From an uncultured Eubacteriales bacterium (GTDB lineage: Bacteria > Bacillota > Clostridia > Peptostreptococcales > Anaerovoracaceae), in NCBI GenBank assembly GCA_900315485.1, contig OMZI01000007.1, positions 1 to 64,000 on the forward strand: 64,000 bases of DNA. Direction: 5' to 3'. A program made the position numbers and the translations under genes. This document shows, in pieces, positions 17,855 to 26,300 of the stretch (positions within the stretch are counted from its first letter, which is position 1; every line of letters starts with the position of its first letter). The notes below the pieces were generated by a model, which saw only the letters and a program-made list of their open reading frames with translations, was not told where the DNA came from and made no database searches.

Positions 17855-18586
17855 TTAGTCCGCTACCAGATCGTCCATGTTGTACATGCCGGCCGGTTTG
17901 CCTGCAAGGAATCTTGCGGCAGCTACGGCACCGTCTGCAAACAGTGCCCTGTCATGTGCCTGGTGTGTAACTGTGATGGTCTGGGTATTAGTACCGAACA
18001 TGACCTCGTGAATACCGACTATGTTGCCCATTCTGACTGAATTGATGCCGATCTCATCAGGCTCGCGCTTGCAGTCTCCCGATCTTCCGAGATTGTAGTG
18101 GAGCTCAGGTCTTGCCTCTCTTACAGCGTCAGCCAGCATGAGTGCTGTGCCGCTCGGAGCGTCGACCTTTCTATTGTGATGAGTTTCTACGATCTCGATG
18201 TCACATGCACCGAACTTCGCAGCGATCTCCTTTACCACTTTGGCCGTGATCGCAACTCCGACAGACATGTTCCCAGACTTGAATACCGGGATGCTCTCAG
18301 CCGCCCTGGTGATGCATGCCATCTCCTCTTCAGTCTGGCCGGTAGTACATACGACAACAGGAAGATTTCTCTTTACGCAGTACTCCATCAGGTCGGCAGT
18401 CACAGAATGATGTGAAAAATCTATGACCATGTCAGCAGGTCCCTGATATGCATCCATAGTCAGGTAAGCCCCGTCAGCACCAGTCGGTGTGACGCCTGCT
18501 ATGACCTCCATGTCATCAGTCTTCTCTATGATGCGGGCGAGGACTGAACCCATCGCCCCGTCGATTCCGTTAACAATTACTTTCAT
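17855..18586 (-). CDS. dapB: 4-Hydroxy-tetrahydrodipicolinate reductase
   Basis: 243 residues. N-terminal dinucleotide site (VNGIDGAMGSVLARII, a variant of the usual GxxGxMG), VIDFSHH, the substrate-binding ETHHNRKVDAPSGTAL, and a C-terminal QAHDRALFADGAV region are all as expected for DapB. Reduces hydroxy-tetrahydrodipicolinate with NAD(P)H. It starts 29 bp after the dapA stop and is probably translated from the same riboswitch-controlled mRNA. Confidence 0.96.
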   Translation of the reverse strand: MKVIVNGIDGAMGSVLARIIEKTDDMEVIAGVTPTGADGAYLTMDAYQGPADMVIDFSHHSVTADLMEYCVKRNLPVVVCTTGQTEEEMACITRAAESIPVFKSGNMSVGVAITAKVVKEIAAKFGACDIEIVETHHNRKVDAPSGTALMLADAVREARPELHYNLGRSGDCKREPDEIGINSVRMGNIVGIHEVMFGTNTQTITVTHQAHDRALFADGAVAAARFLAGKPAGMYNMDDLVAD

Positions 18587-18614
18587 CAGGCTATCTTCCT
18601 CCGTTTATGCTATT

Positions 18615-19426
18615 TTACTGAATGATTCCCAGATCCAGCATAGCCTTGCGGAGCCTCTGAAGATTAGCCTCCTCCATGCGGTACAGCGGTGATCTGAGGA
18701 TAGGATCGCACCAGCCCATCATTGCCAGAGCTTCCTTGACCGGGATCGGGTTGACCTCGCAGAAGAGAGCCTTGACGAGCTCATTGTACTTGCACTGGAG
18801 TGCTGCGGAACCTGCTACATCGCCATCCCAGAACTTTGTGCAGATCTCTCTTGTCTCCTTAGGGATGACATTGGAGAGTACCGAGATGACTCCCTTTCCA
18901 CGATCTTGGAGATGTTGCTGTTTGCTTCCTTGATAGCTGCTACTCCGTCGATCTCGGCGAGCTTGACATATGTTGAAGGCTCTATGTTGAGACCTGTTCT
19001 CGAAGGAACGTTGTAAGCGATGATAGGAACATCACTGACACTTGCGTACTCGCTGAAGAGCTTTACAAGACCGTTCTGTGTAGCCTTGTTGTAGTACGAA
19101 GTTACGATCAGGCATGCTGCTGCGCCGGCGTCACTTGCGTACTTGGTCAGCTGCTTACCGTATTCTGTGTGGTTGGAGCCGGTTCCTGCGATGATAGGGA
19201 CTCTGCCGGCTGCTCTTTCTACGGCAAAGCTGATGCATTCCTTGTGCTCCTCGTCGGTAAGTGTCGAACCCTCACCTGTTGTTCCTGCGATGACGAGTGC
19301 ATCGATGCCCGATTCGATCTGCCAGTCGATCAGTTTGCCGAACTGGTCAAAATTGACTCCGGTCTCTGTCATCGGAGTAATGAGAGCAGTTGCAACTCCT
19401 TCGAAAATAGTCTGTGTTCTTGCCAT
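18615..19426 (-). pseudogene. dapA: 4-Hydroxy-tetrahydrodipicolinate synthase, frameshifted by an internal deletion
   Basis: The N-terminal part reads from the ATG at 19426 (GAGGAGGT ahead) through PMTETG, AGTTGEGSTL, YYNKATQNG, YNVPSRTG and AIKEANSNISKIVE, then leaves frame near 18902. The other frame resumes with KGVISVLSNVIPKETREIC and runs to a normal C-terminus ending at 18615. Family members carry about 26 more residues here, including a SGNDD-like segment, so roughly 80 bp are missing, not one base. Key residues Thr-Thr (GTTGEG), Tyr (YNVPSR) and the Schiff-base Lys (IKEAN) remain. No other damage is seen, so the event is recent or an assembly fault. DapA is needed for DAP and wall synthesis unless another copy exists. 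Confidence 0.85.
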
Positions 19427-19518
19427 TGTTTGATACCTCCTCATTTTGAATGGTGTTTTCCAAGAATGAGATAAGGCTACCTCTAAGATACTTCAGATAC
19501 TGCCGTGATTTGTAATAG

Positions 19519-19546
19519 AAAAAGCAGCCGACACGGATCAGCTGCT
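19519..19546 (-). terminator. Attenuator terminator of the lysine riboswitch
   Basis: On the minus strand AGCAGC and GCTGCT (19541-19546 with 19523-19528) form a stem followed by TTTTT. It lies between the aptamer and the dapA ATG, the position of a riboswitch-controlled terminator. Confidence 0.82.
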
Positions 19547-19582
19547 CATGACAAATCAAAACAATCTCTGATTTCTTATCAT

Positions 19583-19749
19583 GGATAGCGCTCCGCGTAA
19601 TCGCGACAGTCGGCCGTATCTTATTCCGTCCGCCCAGATCAGAAAGGGTGCAGCCTTTACATCACTTCGGCGTCAGCCCCTTTCATTTCACCCTCCACTG
19701 CACTGATCTCCGGGATCACTACTGATGACGTGACGCGTCCTCTATCTCA
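19583..19749 (-). promoter_or_regulatory. Lysine riboswitch (L-box) aptamer
   Basis: Reading the minus strand, P1 is GATAG (19742-19746) with CTATC (19584-19588). Between them are the L-box landmarks in order: AGAGGACGC at the start, CAGTAGTGATCC, GACGCCGAAGT, AAGGCTGCACC, CGACTGTCGC and GGAGCGCTATCC. These match the known lysC leader motifs (AGAGGTGC, GCCGAAG, GGCTG, CTGTC, GGAGGGCTATC). Lysine binding should favour the terminator at 19519-19546 and so shut off dapA-dapB-ddh-lysA. It accounts for most of the 487-bp gap before dapA. Confidence 0.9.
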
Positions 19750-19758
19750 ATTATTCGC

Positions 19759-19787
19759 ATTTTATTATGTATGTTGAAATATGTCAA
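19759..19787 (-). promoter_or_regulatory. Promoter of the lysine operon
   Basis: Minus strand TTGACA (19782-19787), 17-bp spacer, TAAAAT (19759-19764), ending about 10 bp before the start of the riboswitch. A near-consensus sigma-A promoter in the right place. Confidence 0.8.
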
Positions 19788-19828
19788 CGCATATACATCA
19801 ATATTTTGGTATTTTTCACAAAACACAA

Positions 19829-19858
19829 GGCATGCGTCCGTATAATTGGTCGCATGCC
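19829..19858 (-). terminator. Terminator after the hypB pair
   Basis: GGCATGCG (19829-19836) pairs perfectly with CGCATGCC (19851-19858). On the minus strand it is followed by TTGTGTTTT. It ends the hypB transcript just before the lysine promoter region. Confidence 0.7.
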
Positions 19859-19913
19859 TTTGATTTCAATCGTTCGCGGCTCCTGCAGCGTGCGCTTAGT
19901 CTTTAAGCTGCAC

Positions 19914-20585
19914 TTATTCAGCCTTATAAGCCCCGATCTGCTCTCTGAGCCATCCGGTCCACGCATCGAAGCCCTCTCCTGTCTTGGATGAAAGGAAGAA
20001 GATCTTCGCATCCGGATTGAGGCTGTGGACTCTCTCGATGAATGCTTCATCGTCGAATCTGAAGAACTTGCGGGTATCGACCTTGTTTACGATGACTGCC
20101 TGGCATACCGTGAACATCAGAGGGTACTTGAGAGGCTTGTCGTCTCCCTCAGGAAGCGAGAGGATCTCGACGTTGACTGTGGCGCCTGTATCCTGCTCAG
20201 CTGTGCATACGAGGTTGCCGACATTCTCCATGAACAGGAGGTCGAGGTCCGATGTATCGAACTCGTTAAGTGCCTGCTGTGTCATCGAAGCGTCCATAGC
20301 GCACTCTCCGCCTGTGTGGATCTGGATGGAGCGGACTCCTGCCTTGATCATCTTCTCAGCATCCACTGAAGCATCGATGTCTGCTTCCATAACGCCGATC
20401 TTGTACTCATCTCTCAGCTCAGCGATGGTCCTCAGGAGAGTCGTTGTCTTGCCCGATCCCGGTGATGCCATGAGGTTGACCATGAATGTTCCGTTAGCCT
20501 TATTGCGTGCCCTTACCTCATCAGCGATGCGGTCGTTCATCTCGAACACGCCCATGTTTACGTCAATTACTCTTACAGCACACAT
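19914..20585 (-). CDS. HypB-type GTPase paralog with altered metal site
   Basis: 223 residues, SIMIBI-class GTPase of the HypB family. P-loop MASPGSGKTTTLL (about residues 39-51), EADIDASVD, NKVD specificity motif, and the HypB signature EGDDKPLKYPLMF. HypB normally has a Cys-His pair after the IHTGG segment as metal ligands; here it reads GGECAMDA, with Ala for His, although the later NLVC cysteine is kept. No N-terminal CxxCGC or His-rich tail. It overlaps the stop of the second hypB gene by one base (TAATG). It likely arose by tandem duplication. Nickel binding may be lost or changed; a role as heterodimer partner or for another metalloenzyme is possible. Confidence 0.85.
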   Translation of the reverse strand: MCAVRVIDVNMGVFEMNDRIADEVRARNKANGTFMVNLMASPGSGKTTTLLRTIAELRDEYKIGVMEADIDASVDAEKMIKAGVRSIQIHTGGECAMDASMTQQALNEFDTSDLDLLFMENVGNLVCTAEQDTGATVNVEILSLPEGDDKPLKYPLMFTVCQAVIVNKVDTRKFFRFDDEAFIERVHSLNPDAKIFFLSSKTGEGFDAWTGWLREQIGAYKAE

Positions 20586-21268
20586 TACTTTGCACCTCCC
20601 AGAAATTCTTCAGCAGCATTTCTGATCCACGCAGCTGCTTCGTCGAAGCCCTCGCCTGTCTCTGCAGATACTGCGATGACATCAGCATTGGCGTTTCTCA
20701 TTCTGACGTTCTCAGTGAACTTCTCAAGGTCGAAGTCGAATGCCTCGAGTGCATCGATCTTGTTGACAAGCACCACGTCTGCCTTAGTGAACATCAGAGG
20801 GTACTTGAGAGGCTTGTCGTCGCCTTCAGGTACGGACAGAATAACGAGGTCCTTGACTGCTCCGGTGTCGAATTCAGCCGGGCATACGAGGTTGCCGACG
20901 TTTTCGAGGATGACGAGGTCGAGATCCTTCGAGCCGATCTCCTTAAGGCTCTGTCTGCTCATGTCCGCGTCAAGGTGGCACATGCCGCCTGTGTGGATCT
21001 GTACGGAAGCAACGCCTGCGTTCAGCATAGTTCTCGTATCCACATCACCGTCGATGTCTGCCTCGAGCACTCCGATACGGAAATCGTCCTTCAGCCTCTT
21101 GATGAGCTGCAGGATGCTTGACGTTTTGCCAGATCCCGGTGATGACATTATATTCAGATAAAAGGTCTTCTCATCCAGAAGCTCGCCGCGCAGCTTGTCT
21201 GCATCTGCGTCGTTGTCTTCGAGGATGCTCTCCTTGACCTTGATGATTCTAGGTTCTCTTTCCAGCAT
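20585..21268 (-). CDS. hypB: Hydrogenase/nickel maturation GTPase HypB
   Basis: 227 residues. P-loop MSSPGSGKTSSIL, EADIDGDVD, NKID and EGDDKPLKYPLMF define HypB. The metal-site residues are kept: Cys-His in GGMCHLDADM and the cysteine of NLVCPAEFD. Known HypB proteins use GTP hydrolysis to deliver nickel during [NiFe]-hydrogenase maturation, and in some bacteria urease. No hydrogenase, urease or other hyp genes are in the window. First of the two-gene hypB unit. Confidence 0.9.
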   Translation of the reverse strand: MLEREPRIIKVKESILEDNDADADKLRGELLDEKTFYLNIMSSPGSGKTSSILQLIKRLKDDFRIGVLEADIDGDVDTRTMLNAGVASVQIHTGGMCHLDADMSRQSLKEIGSKDLDLVILENVGNLVCPAEFDTGAVKDLVILSVPEGDDKPLKYPLMFTKADVVLVNKIDALEAFDFDLEKFTENVRMRNANADVIAVSAETGEGFDEAAAWIRNAAEEFLGGAK

Positions 21269-21375
21269 TTTACTGTGCCCCTTTCTCAGCTTACGTCACG
21301 CCTTTCCGCGCAGACGCGCCTGTCTGTATCTGTTTCAGAGTCTTTTCTCACTGCACTATTCTAACATTTTGCCGT

Positions 21376-21403
21376 GTGACACTCAATCCGAATGTGTTAC
21401 AAT
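21376..21403 (+). promoter_or_regulatory. Candidate promoter of ansA
   Basis: GTGACA (21376-21381), 16-bp spacer, TACAAT (21398-21403), 40 bp before the asparaginase ATG. Each box has one mismatch to consensus. Confidence 0.5.
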
Positions 21404-21443
21404 TGTTGTGTTTCAGGGGGAATATACTCACACGGAGGATAAA

Positions 21444-22457
21444 ATGTCTAAGAAAAAAGTATGCATTCTGTACACCGGCGGAACGATCGGAATGATCCCG
21501 ACTGAGAACGGGTTCGCTCCTGCGCCGGGAACTTTTGCTAAAGAGCTCGCAGCGATCAGGGATCTTTCATCCCCGCGCATGCCGGACTGGGATCTTGTGG
21601 AATTCGATCCGCTGCTGGACAGCTCGAACATTACATATAAGCAGTGGAATCAGATCGCCGGGGCGATCGAATCAAGATATGATGATTATGACGGATTCGT
21701 CGTGCTGCACGGTACAGATACAATGGCCTACAGCGCATCTGCCCTTTCCTTCATGCTTGAGGGCCTGAGCAAGCCTGTCATCTTCACGGGCTCGCAGATA
21801 CCTCTCTGCGAACTCAGAAGCGACGGCAAGGACAACCTTATAACTTCCGTCCTGATCGCGGCACAGGATGTCGTGCATGAAGTATGCCTGTACTTCAGCA
21901 ACGAGCTTCTCCGGGGCAACAGAGCCACGAAGTACTCATCCGACCGTCTTATCGCCTTCAAGTCGCCTAATTACACGGAACTTGCCAAGGCCGGGATCGA
22001 CATGAGATACAGAAAGCGTGCATTCCTTGAAGTCGATCCTGATCAGCCGCTTACCGTCAGATATCTCAGGGATACAAGACTGGCAGTCATCAAGGTATTC
22101 CCGGGTATCAAGTTCGAGCTCTTCACACCTATCGTCAACGGCATGCAGGGCCTTATACTTGAGACATTCGGCTCGGGCAACATCCCGAACTATGACAAGG
22201 CTCTGTCCAATCTGATTGACGAAGCTTCGAGAACAGGCGCTGTCGTAGTAGTATGCACCCAGTGTCCGCAGGGAGCAGTCAGGCTCGGCACATACGAAGC
22301 CGGCTCGGCTCTTGTCAATGCAGGCGCAGTCAGCGGCTACAACATGACCACTGAGGCCGCAGTCGCCAAGCTGCAGTACCTTCTGAGCCAGGATCTGACC
22401 CGCGAGCAGGTCATCGAGCTCATGGAGACCGACCTCCGCGGCGAACTAGACAAATAA
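21444..22457 (+). CDS. ansA: L-asparaginase, type I (cytoplasmic)
   Basis: 337 residues from the ATG at 21444, preceded by ACGGAGG. Longer in-frame starts upstream lie in the promoter region. Both threonine motifs are present: YTGGTIGM (residues 9-16) and VLHGTDTMAYSA (about residues 88-99), with the later ELRSDGKDN loop typical of AnsA. No signal peptide, so cytoplasmic type I. Releases ammonia and aspartate from asparagine, feeding the aspartate module at 3513-14648. The stop codon directly abuts a repeat insert. Confidence 0.93.
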   Translation: MSKKKVCILYTGGTIGMIPTENGFAPAPGTFAKELAAIRDLSSPRMPDWDLVEFDPLLDSSNITYKQWNQIAGAIESRYDDYDGFVVLHGTDTMAYSASALSFMLEGLSKPVIFTGSQIPLCELRSDGKDNLITSVLIAAQDVVHEVCLYFSNELLRGNRATKYSSDRLIAFKSPNYTELAKAGIDMRYRKRAFLEVDPDQPLTVRYLRDTRLAVIKVFPGIKFELFTPIVNGMQGLILETFGSGNIPNYDKALSNLIDEASRTGAVVVVCTQCPQGAVRLGTYEAGSALVNAGAVSGYNMTTEAAVAKLQYLLSQDLTREQVIELMETDLRGELDK

Positions 22458-22867
22458 TGTGACAGTGGGGACGGTTCTTTTTGTCATATTACGTACAAAC
22501 GCAATACGGGAGTCGCGATTTTCGTGGCTCTCTTTTATTATGCCTGGATGAGTCTGAGGGATTGGTCCTGCGCGTGGTCCTGAAAGATGGTTTTGCATGC
22601 GATTTGCTGCCAAATTGGTCCTGCGCGTGGCCCTGAAAGATGGTTTTGCATGCGATTTGCTGTCAAATTGGTCCTGCGCGTGGCCCTGAAAGATGGTTTT
22701 GCATGTGATTTGCTACCAAATTGGTCCTGCGCGTGGTCTTCTGCAAAGGAAATCAAAAAAAATGACAAGGAATTCTGAATAATCCTTGTCAATTCCTGTA
22801 TTCCTTTTTTCTGAGCCTTCTGCTCAATGAAAGTGTGACAAAAAGAACCGTCCCCACTGTCACATTA
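22455..22867. repeat. Composite insert: 32-bp perfect terminal inverted repeats around a 53-bp tandem array
   Basis: The left end (22455-22486, TAATGTGACAGTGGGG start) is the exact reverse complement of the right end (22836-22867). The ends contain the same GGGGACGGTTCT core as the REP-like elements in the lysine operon. The insert exactly fills the space between the convergent ansA and flavoprotein genes, and each terminal TAA is a stop codon. No believable reading frame crosses it. Confidence 0.88.
22561..22738. repeat. 53-bp direct tandem repeat, about 3.3 copies
   Basis: Copies begin at 22561, 22614, 22667 and 22720 (ATTGGTCCTGCGCGTGG start), each 53 bp and nearly identical, with no spacer between them. 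53 is not a multiple of three and both strands have shadow frames only, so it is a minisatellite, not a gene or CRISPR array. Confidence 0.93.
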
Positions 22868-23341
22868 CGCCTCGTGTACGAGCTTTCCGTTGATGTCCTC
22901 GATGGTGATCGAGAAGCAGAGTGTTCTGCCTGCATCTTTCTCGACTTCGGTCCTGATGTACTCCTCTGTGCAAGGGAACTTGCTGCAGAGCCTGACTGAC
23001 CACTTGATGACTTCGTCGATATCCTCGATCAGCTCAGCCTTGCCGAATATGATGACGCTCTTGACATACTTGGCCCAGTCGCCTTCCTTCTGGTAGTCCT
23101 GGCCGAATACGCAGTAGGATACCTTAGGGTCTCTCTTTATAGCATCTACTCTGTGGCCGAAGTTCGCGCCGTGGAAGTACAGCTTGCCTGTCTCTTCATC
23201 ATAATAGTGATTGATAGGAACTCCGTATGGATATCCGTCATCACCCTGAACTGAAAGCACCCCTCTTGTCTCCTTCTTCAGAACTTCGATTATCTCATCC
23301 TGACTCAGAGCCTGCGGGCTTCTTCTCATTTTCCTGAACAT
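22865..23341 (-). CDS. Pyridoxamine 5'-phosphate oxidase-family flavoprotein (NimA-like)
   Basis: 158 residues, split-barrel FMN-binding fold. Opening RRSPQALSQDEIIEVLKKE, then GVLSVQGDDGYPYGVPINHYYD and YFHGANFGHRVDAIK are typical of the COG3467/NimA-like group. Some members reduce nitroimidazoles; most are uncharacterised, so only the family is called. Preceded by AAAGGGAGAG. Its stop codon forms the right edge of the composite repeat insert. Confidence 0.85.
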   Translation of the reverse strand: MFRKMRRSPQALSQDEIIEVLKKETRGVLSVQGDDGYPYGVPINHYYDEETGKLYFHGANFGHRVDAIKRDPKVSYCVFGQDYQKEGDWAKYVKSVIIFGKAELIEDIDEVIKWSVRLCSKFPCTEEYIRTEVEKDAGRTLCFSITIEDINGKLVHEA

Positions 23342-23372
23342 AGAATTCTCTCCCTTTCTGAATCAGATAGTG

Positions 23373-26300
23373 TTATATCCTGCCGGTCTTCTCTGCGAGT
23401 TCCCTGAACCATGCTGCACGTTCAGCTGTATCCTCAAATGATTCCTCAACCGAGTCAGCCGGTGTGCGCCATGACCAGTTACCCTCTGCTACGCCCGGTA
23501 CATTGATCCTTGTCTCACTGCCGAGCATGAACATGTCCTGCAGCTGGACCATAGCGAGCGCCGCCGGGCTCTCGTATATCTGTCTTATTATATTCAGCGC
23601 CTCGATCTCGGCTTCCGTACGTTTCTCGTCTGATACAGAGTCTGTATCCTCCTCATCTCCGAGCAGGAATCCCATCAGAGTATTGTTGTCGTGGGTGCCT
23701 GTATAGAACGCTCTGTGTGCGGCCTTCTCAGGATCCATAGCCAGCATCTCGTCAGCAGTGAACTGCCAGATATCCATTCCCGGAAGTCCTGTCAGCTTCA
23801 GCAGGCTCAGCACGCCGTCATCGAGGAATCCGAGGTCCTCTGCCAGCAGTTTCATGCCGAGTCCTTCTTCCTTCAGCATCTTCTTCACTGCCTTGAAGAA
23901 TTCGAGACCTGCGCTGTGCTGCCATGAGCCTTCCTTAGGAGTTGCTCCCTCCGGAATAGCATAGTATTCCGAGAATCCCCTGAAGTGGTCGATGCGGAGA
24001 ATGTCGAATCTCTCAGCGCACTGCTTCAGCCTTCTCATCCACCAGCTGTAGCCTTCATCCTTCATGACATCCCAGTTGTACAGCGGGTTGCCCCAGTCCT
24101 GGCCGTCTTTGCTGAAAGCATCAGGCGGTACTCCTGAATGGACCTTCTTCCTGCCGTCCTCGTCGAGTCCGAACTCTCCCTTAGCGGCCCAGACATCAGC
24201 GCTGTCCGAAGCCATGTACATAGGAAGGTCGCCCATCATCTCGATTCCCAGGCTGTTGGCATATTCTCTCAGGTCATTCCACTGGACGAAGAAGTAGTAC
24301 TGATCCTTCGCCAGCTCTTCTATCCTCGCGCCATATTCAGCAGAAAGCTCTTCGATCATCTTGTCCGGGTCGCCGAACTTGTGCTCATCCGGCCACTCGT
24401 ACCACGCTTTGCCCCCGTTTATCTCCTTGAGGACAGTGAACGCGATGTATTCGGTGAGCCAGTCCTTATTGTCTTTGCAGAACTGCTCGTATCCGCTGTG
24501 GTCAGGGAGCTCGTCCCTGTTGATCATCTCCGGATATCCGGCAAAAGCAGCGTAGCTTGAATATGGCGATCCGCCGAGTCCGGTAGGATTGAGCGGCAGC
24601 ACCTGCCATACCTTCATGCCCGCGCTTGCTATGTAGTCAGCAAACTTCTTCGCAGGTGTGCCGAGCACGCCTCTGCCCAGTGTGCTTATGTGGCATATGA
24701 CTCCGGCCTTCCTCCCGAGGTCGACCTTCTCAGGTGCCTCATCAAGAAGGCAGATTATCTTGACGCTCAGCGGATCCATTGTGACCGTGCCGAGGCTTCC
24801 GTCTTCACTGACAGGTATCTCCTTTGCGGACTTCAGAAGGTCGAGCGCATAACCGCACTTTGCCTCTTCGATGCCGCTGAGATCCACCTCTACAGGTCCG
24901 TAGCTTCTGCTTGCGAGCACCAGAATGCGCTCATCTGCTTCAGGGTACGACCTTGTGAAGGCGAATATGTCATCACTGATGCCTTCCCTTCCGGAGAGCA
25001 TCGTGAATTCGCCGTCCTTGAGGACCGGATGCTCATCATAGATGAGTCCCAGCATCCTGTAATGGTATCCGAGGTCGAGATTCTCATATCCCCACGGGTA
25101 GCCGCTTCTGTTTTCAGGGTCCCTGCCGCCTGTCAGGCCTACCTCGTCACCGTAGTAGATGCAAGGCACTCCCGGCAGAGTGAACTCGAGAGCCGACATG
25201 ACTCTCACCTTCTTAACGGCTGCCTGGTAATCCTCCTCAGCAGCCATCGCAGTCATTATCCTCTCCCTGTCATGGCTTCCGATGAGGTTCAGGGCTCCGT
25301 AGAAGTTCTCCCTCGGGTAATTCTCGCTCAGGCTTTCGAGCCTCTCAGCCGCATAGCCCGAGCCGATCGTATAGTTGATGTAGTCGAGAAGGATGTCCCT
25401 CAGCGGGTAATTCATGGTGCCGTCAAGCTCGTCGCCCATGAAATACTTCCTTCTCTCTCCGTAGCTTATCTTGTTGCTGGCATCCTCCCAGACCTCTCCG
25501 ATGAGAAGGCCGTCAGGATCGCATTTCTTTATCCTGCTTCTCGTCTCAGCGATGAATGAGTCAGGCAGCTCGTCAGCGACATCAAGTCTCCAGCCGCTCG
25601 CGCCCATCTTCATCCAGTGCTCGATCACGCCGTCCTCGCCGAGGATGAAATCCATGTAATCATCATTGGTCTCATTGACCTCAGGCAGATCGGTGACGCC
25701 CCACCATGAGCTGTAGCCGCACGCCTCGTTCTCATCGAACTTGTACCACGGCCTGTACGGCGAATCCTCACTCTGCCATGCGCCCTCAGCGTCATGCGGC
25801 AGCGTTTTGCCCTCAGCCTTGTAATTGCCGAACATATTGAAGTATATGCTGTCGGCACCGGTATGGCTGAAGACTCCGTCGAGTATAAGGCGGATGCCCT
25901 GCGCCCTGGCTTCCTCTGCAAGGTGTGCAAAATCCTCGTTGGTACCGAGGGTCGGGTCGATCGTCATGTAATCGGCCGTGTCGTAGTGATGTGTCGATGC
26001 TGACTCGAATACAGGATTGAGGTAGATGGCAGTAACGCCAAGCGACTTAAGATAACCAAGTTTCTCTTCAATGCCCTTGAGGCTGCCACCGTAGACAGGC
26101 CACTCAGTGACCCTGCCCTCATTGTCTCTTACGTAATAGGCTTTTCTGTTCCAGTCTTCCTGGATGACGCGCTTTATGTCCGTGCGCCTTTCGTTGACGC
26201 GCTTTACCGCTTCCCCGCACCTCTCGCGCCAGTCATCATCCCTTGCGAATCTGCCCGGGAAAATCTGATAGACGATGCCGTTCTTATACCATTCAGGAAC

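Noticed and set aside
18880-18920. dapA damage as a single-base homopolymer error
   Set aside because: Shifting frame by one base rejoins the protein but about 26 family residues are still missing, so a larger deletion is needed.
19914-21268. Part of a hydrogenase maturation operon
   Set aside because: Only two hypB-type genes are present; no hypA, C, D, E, F or hydrogenase subunits lie nearby.
22561-22738. CRISPR array
   Set aside because: The 53-bp units are directly joined without unique spacers and there are no cas genes, so it is a tandem repeat.
22538-22792. Small reading frames on both strands across the 53-bp array
   Set aside because: The period is not a multiple of three, so frames differ from copy to copy. 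No ribosome site, and both strands are equally open.
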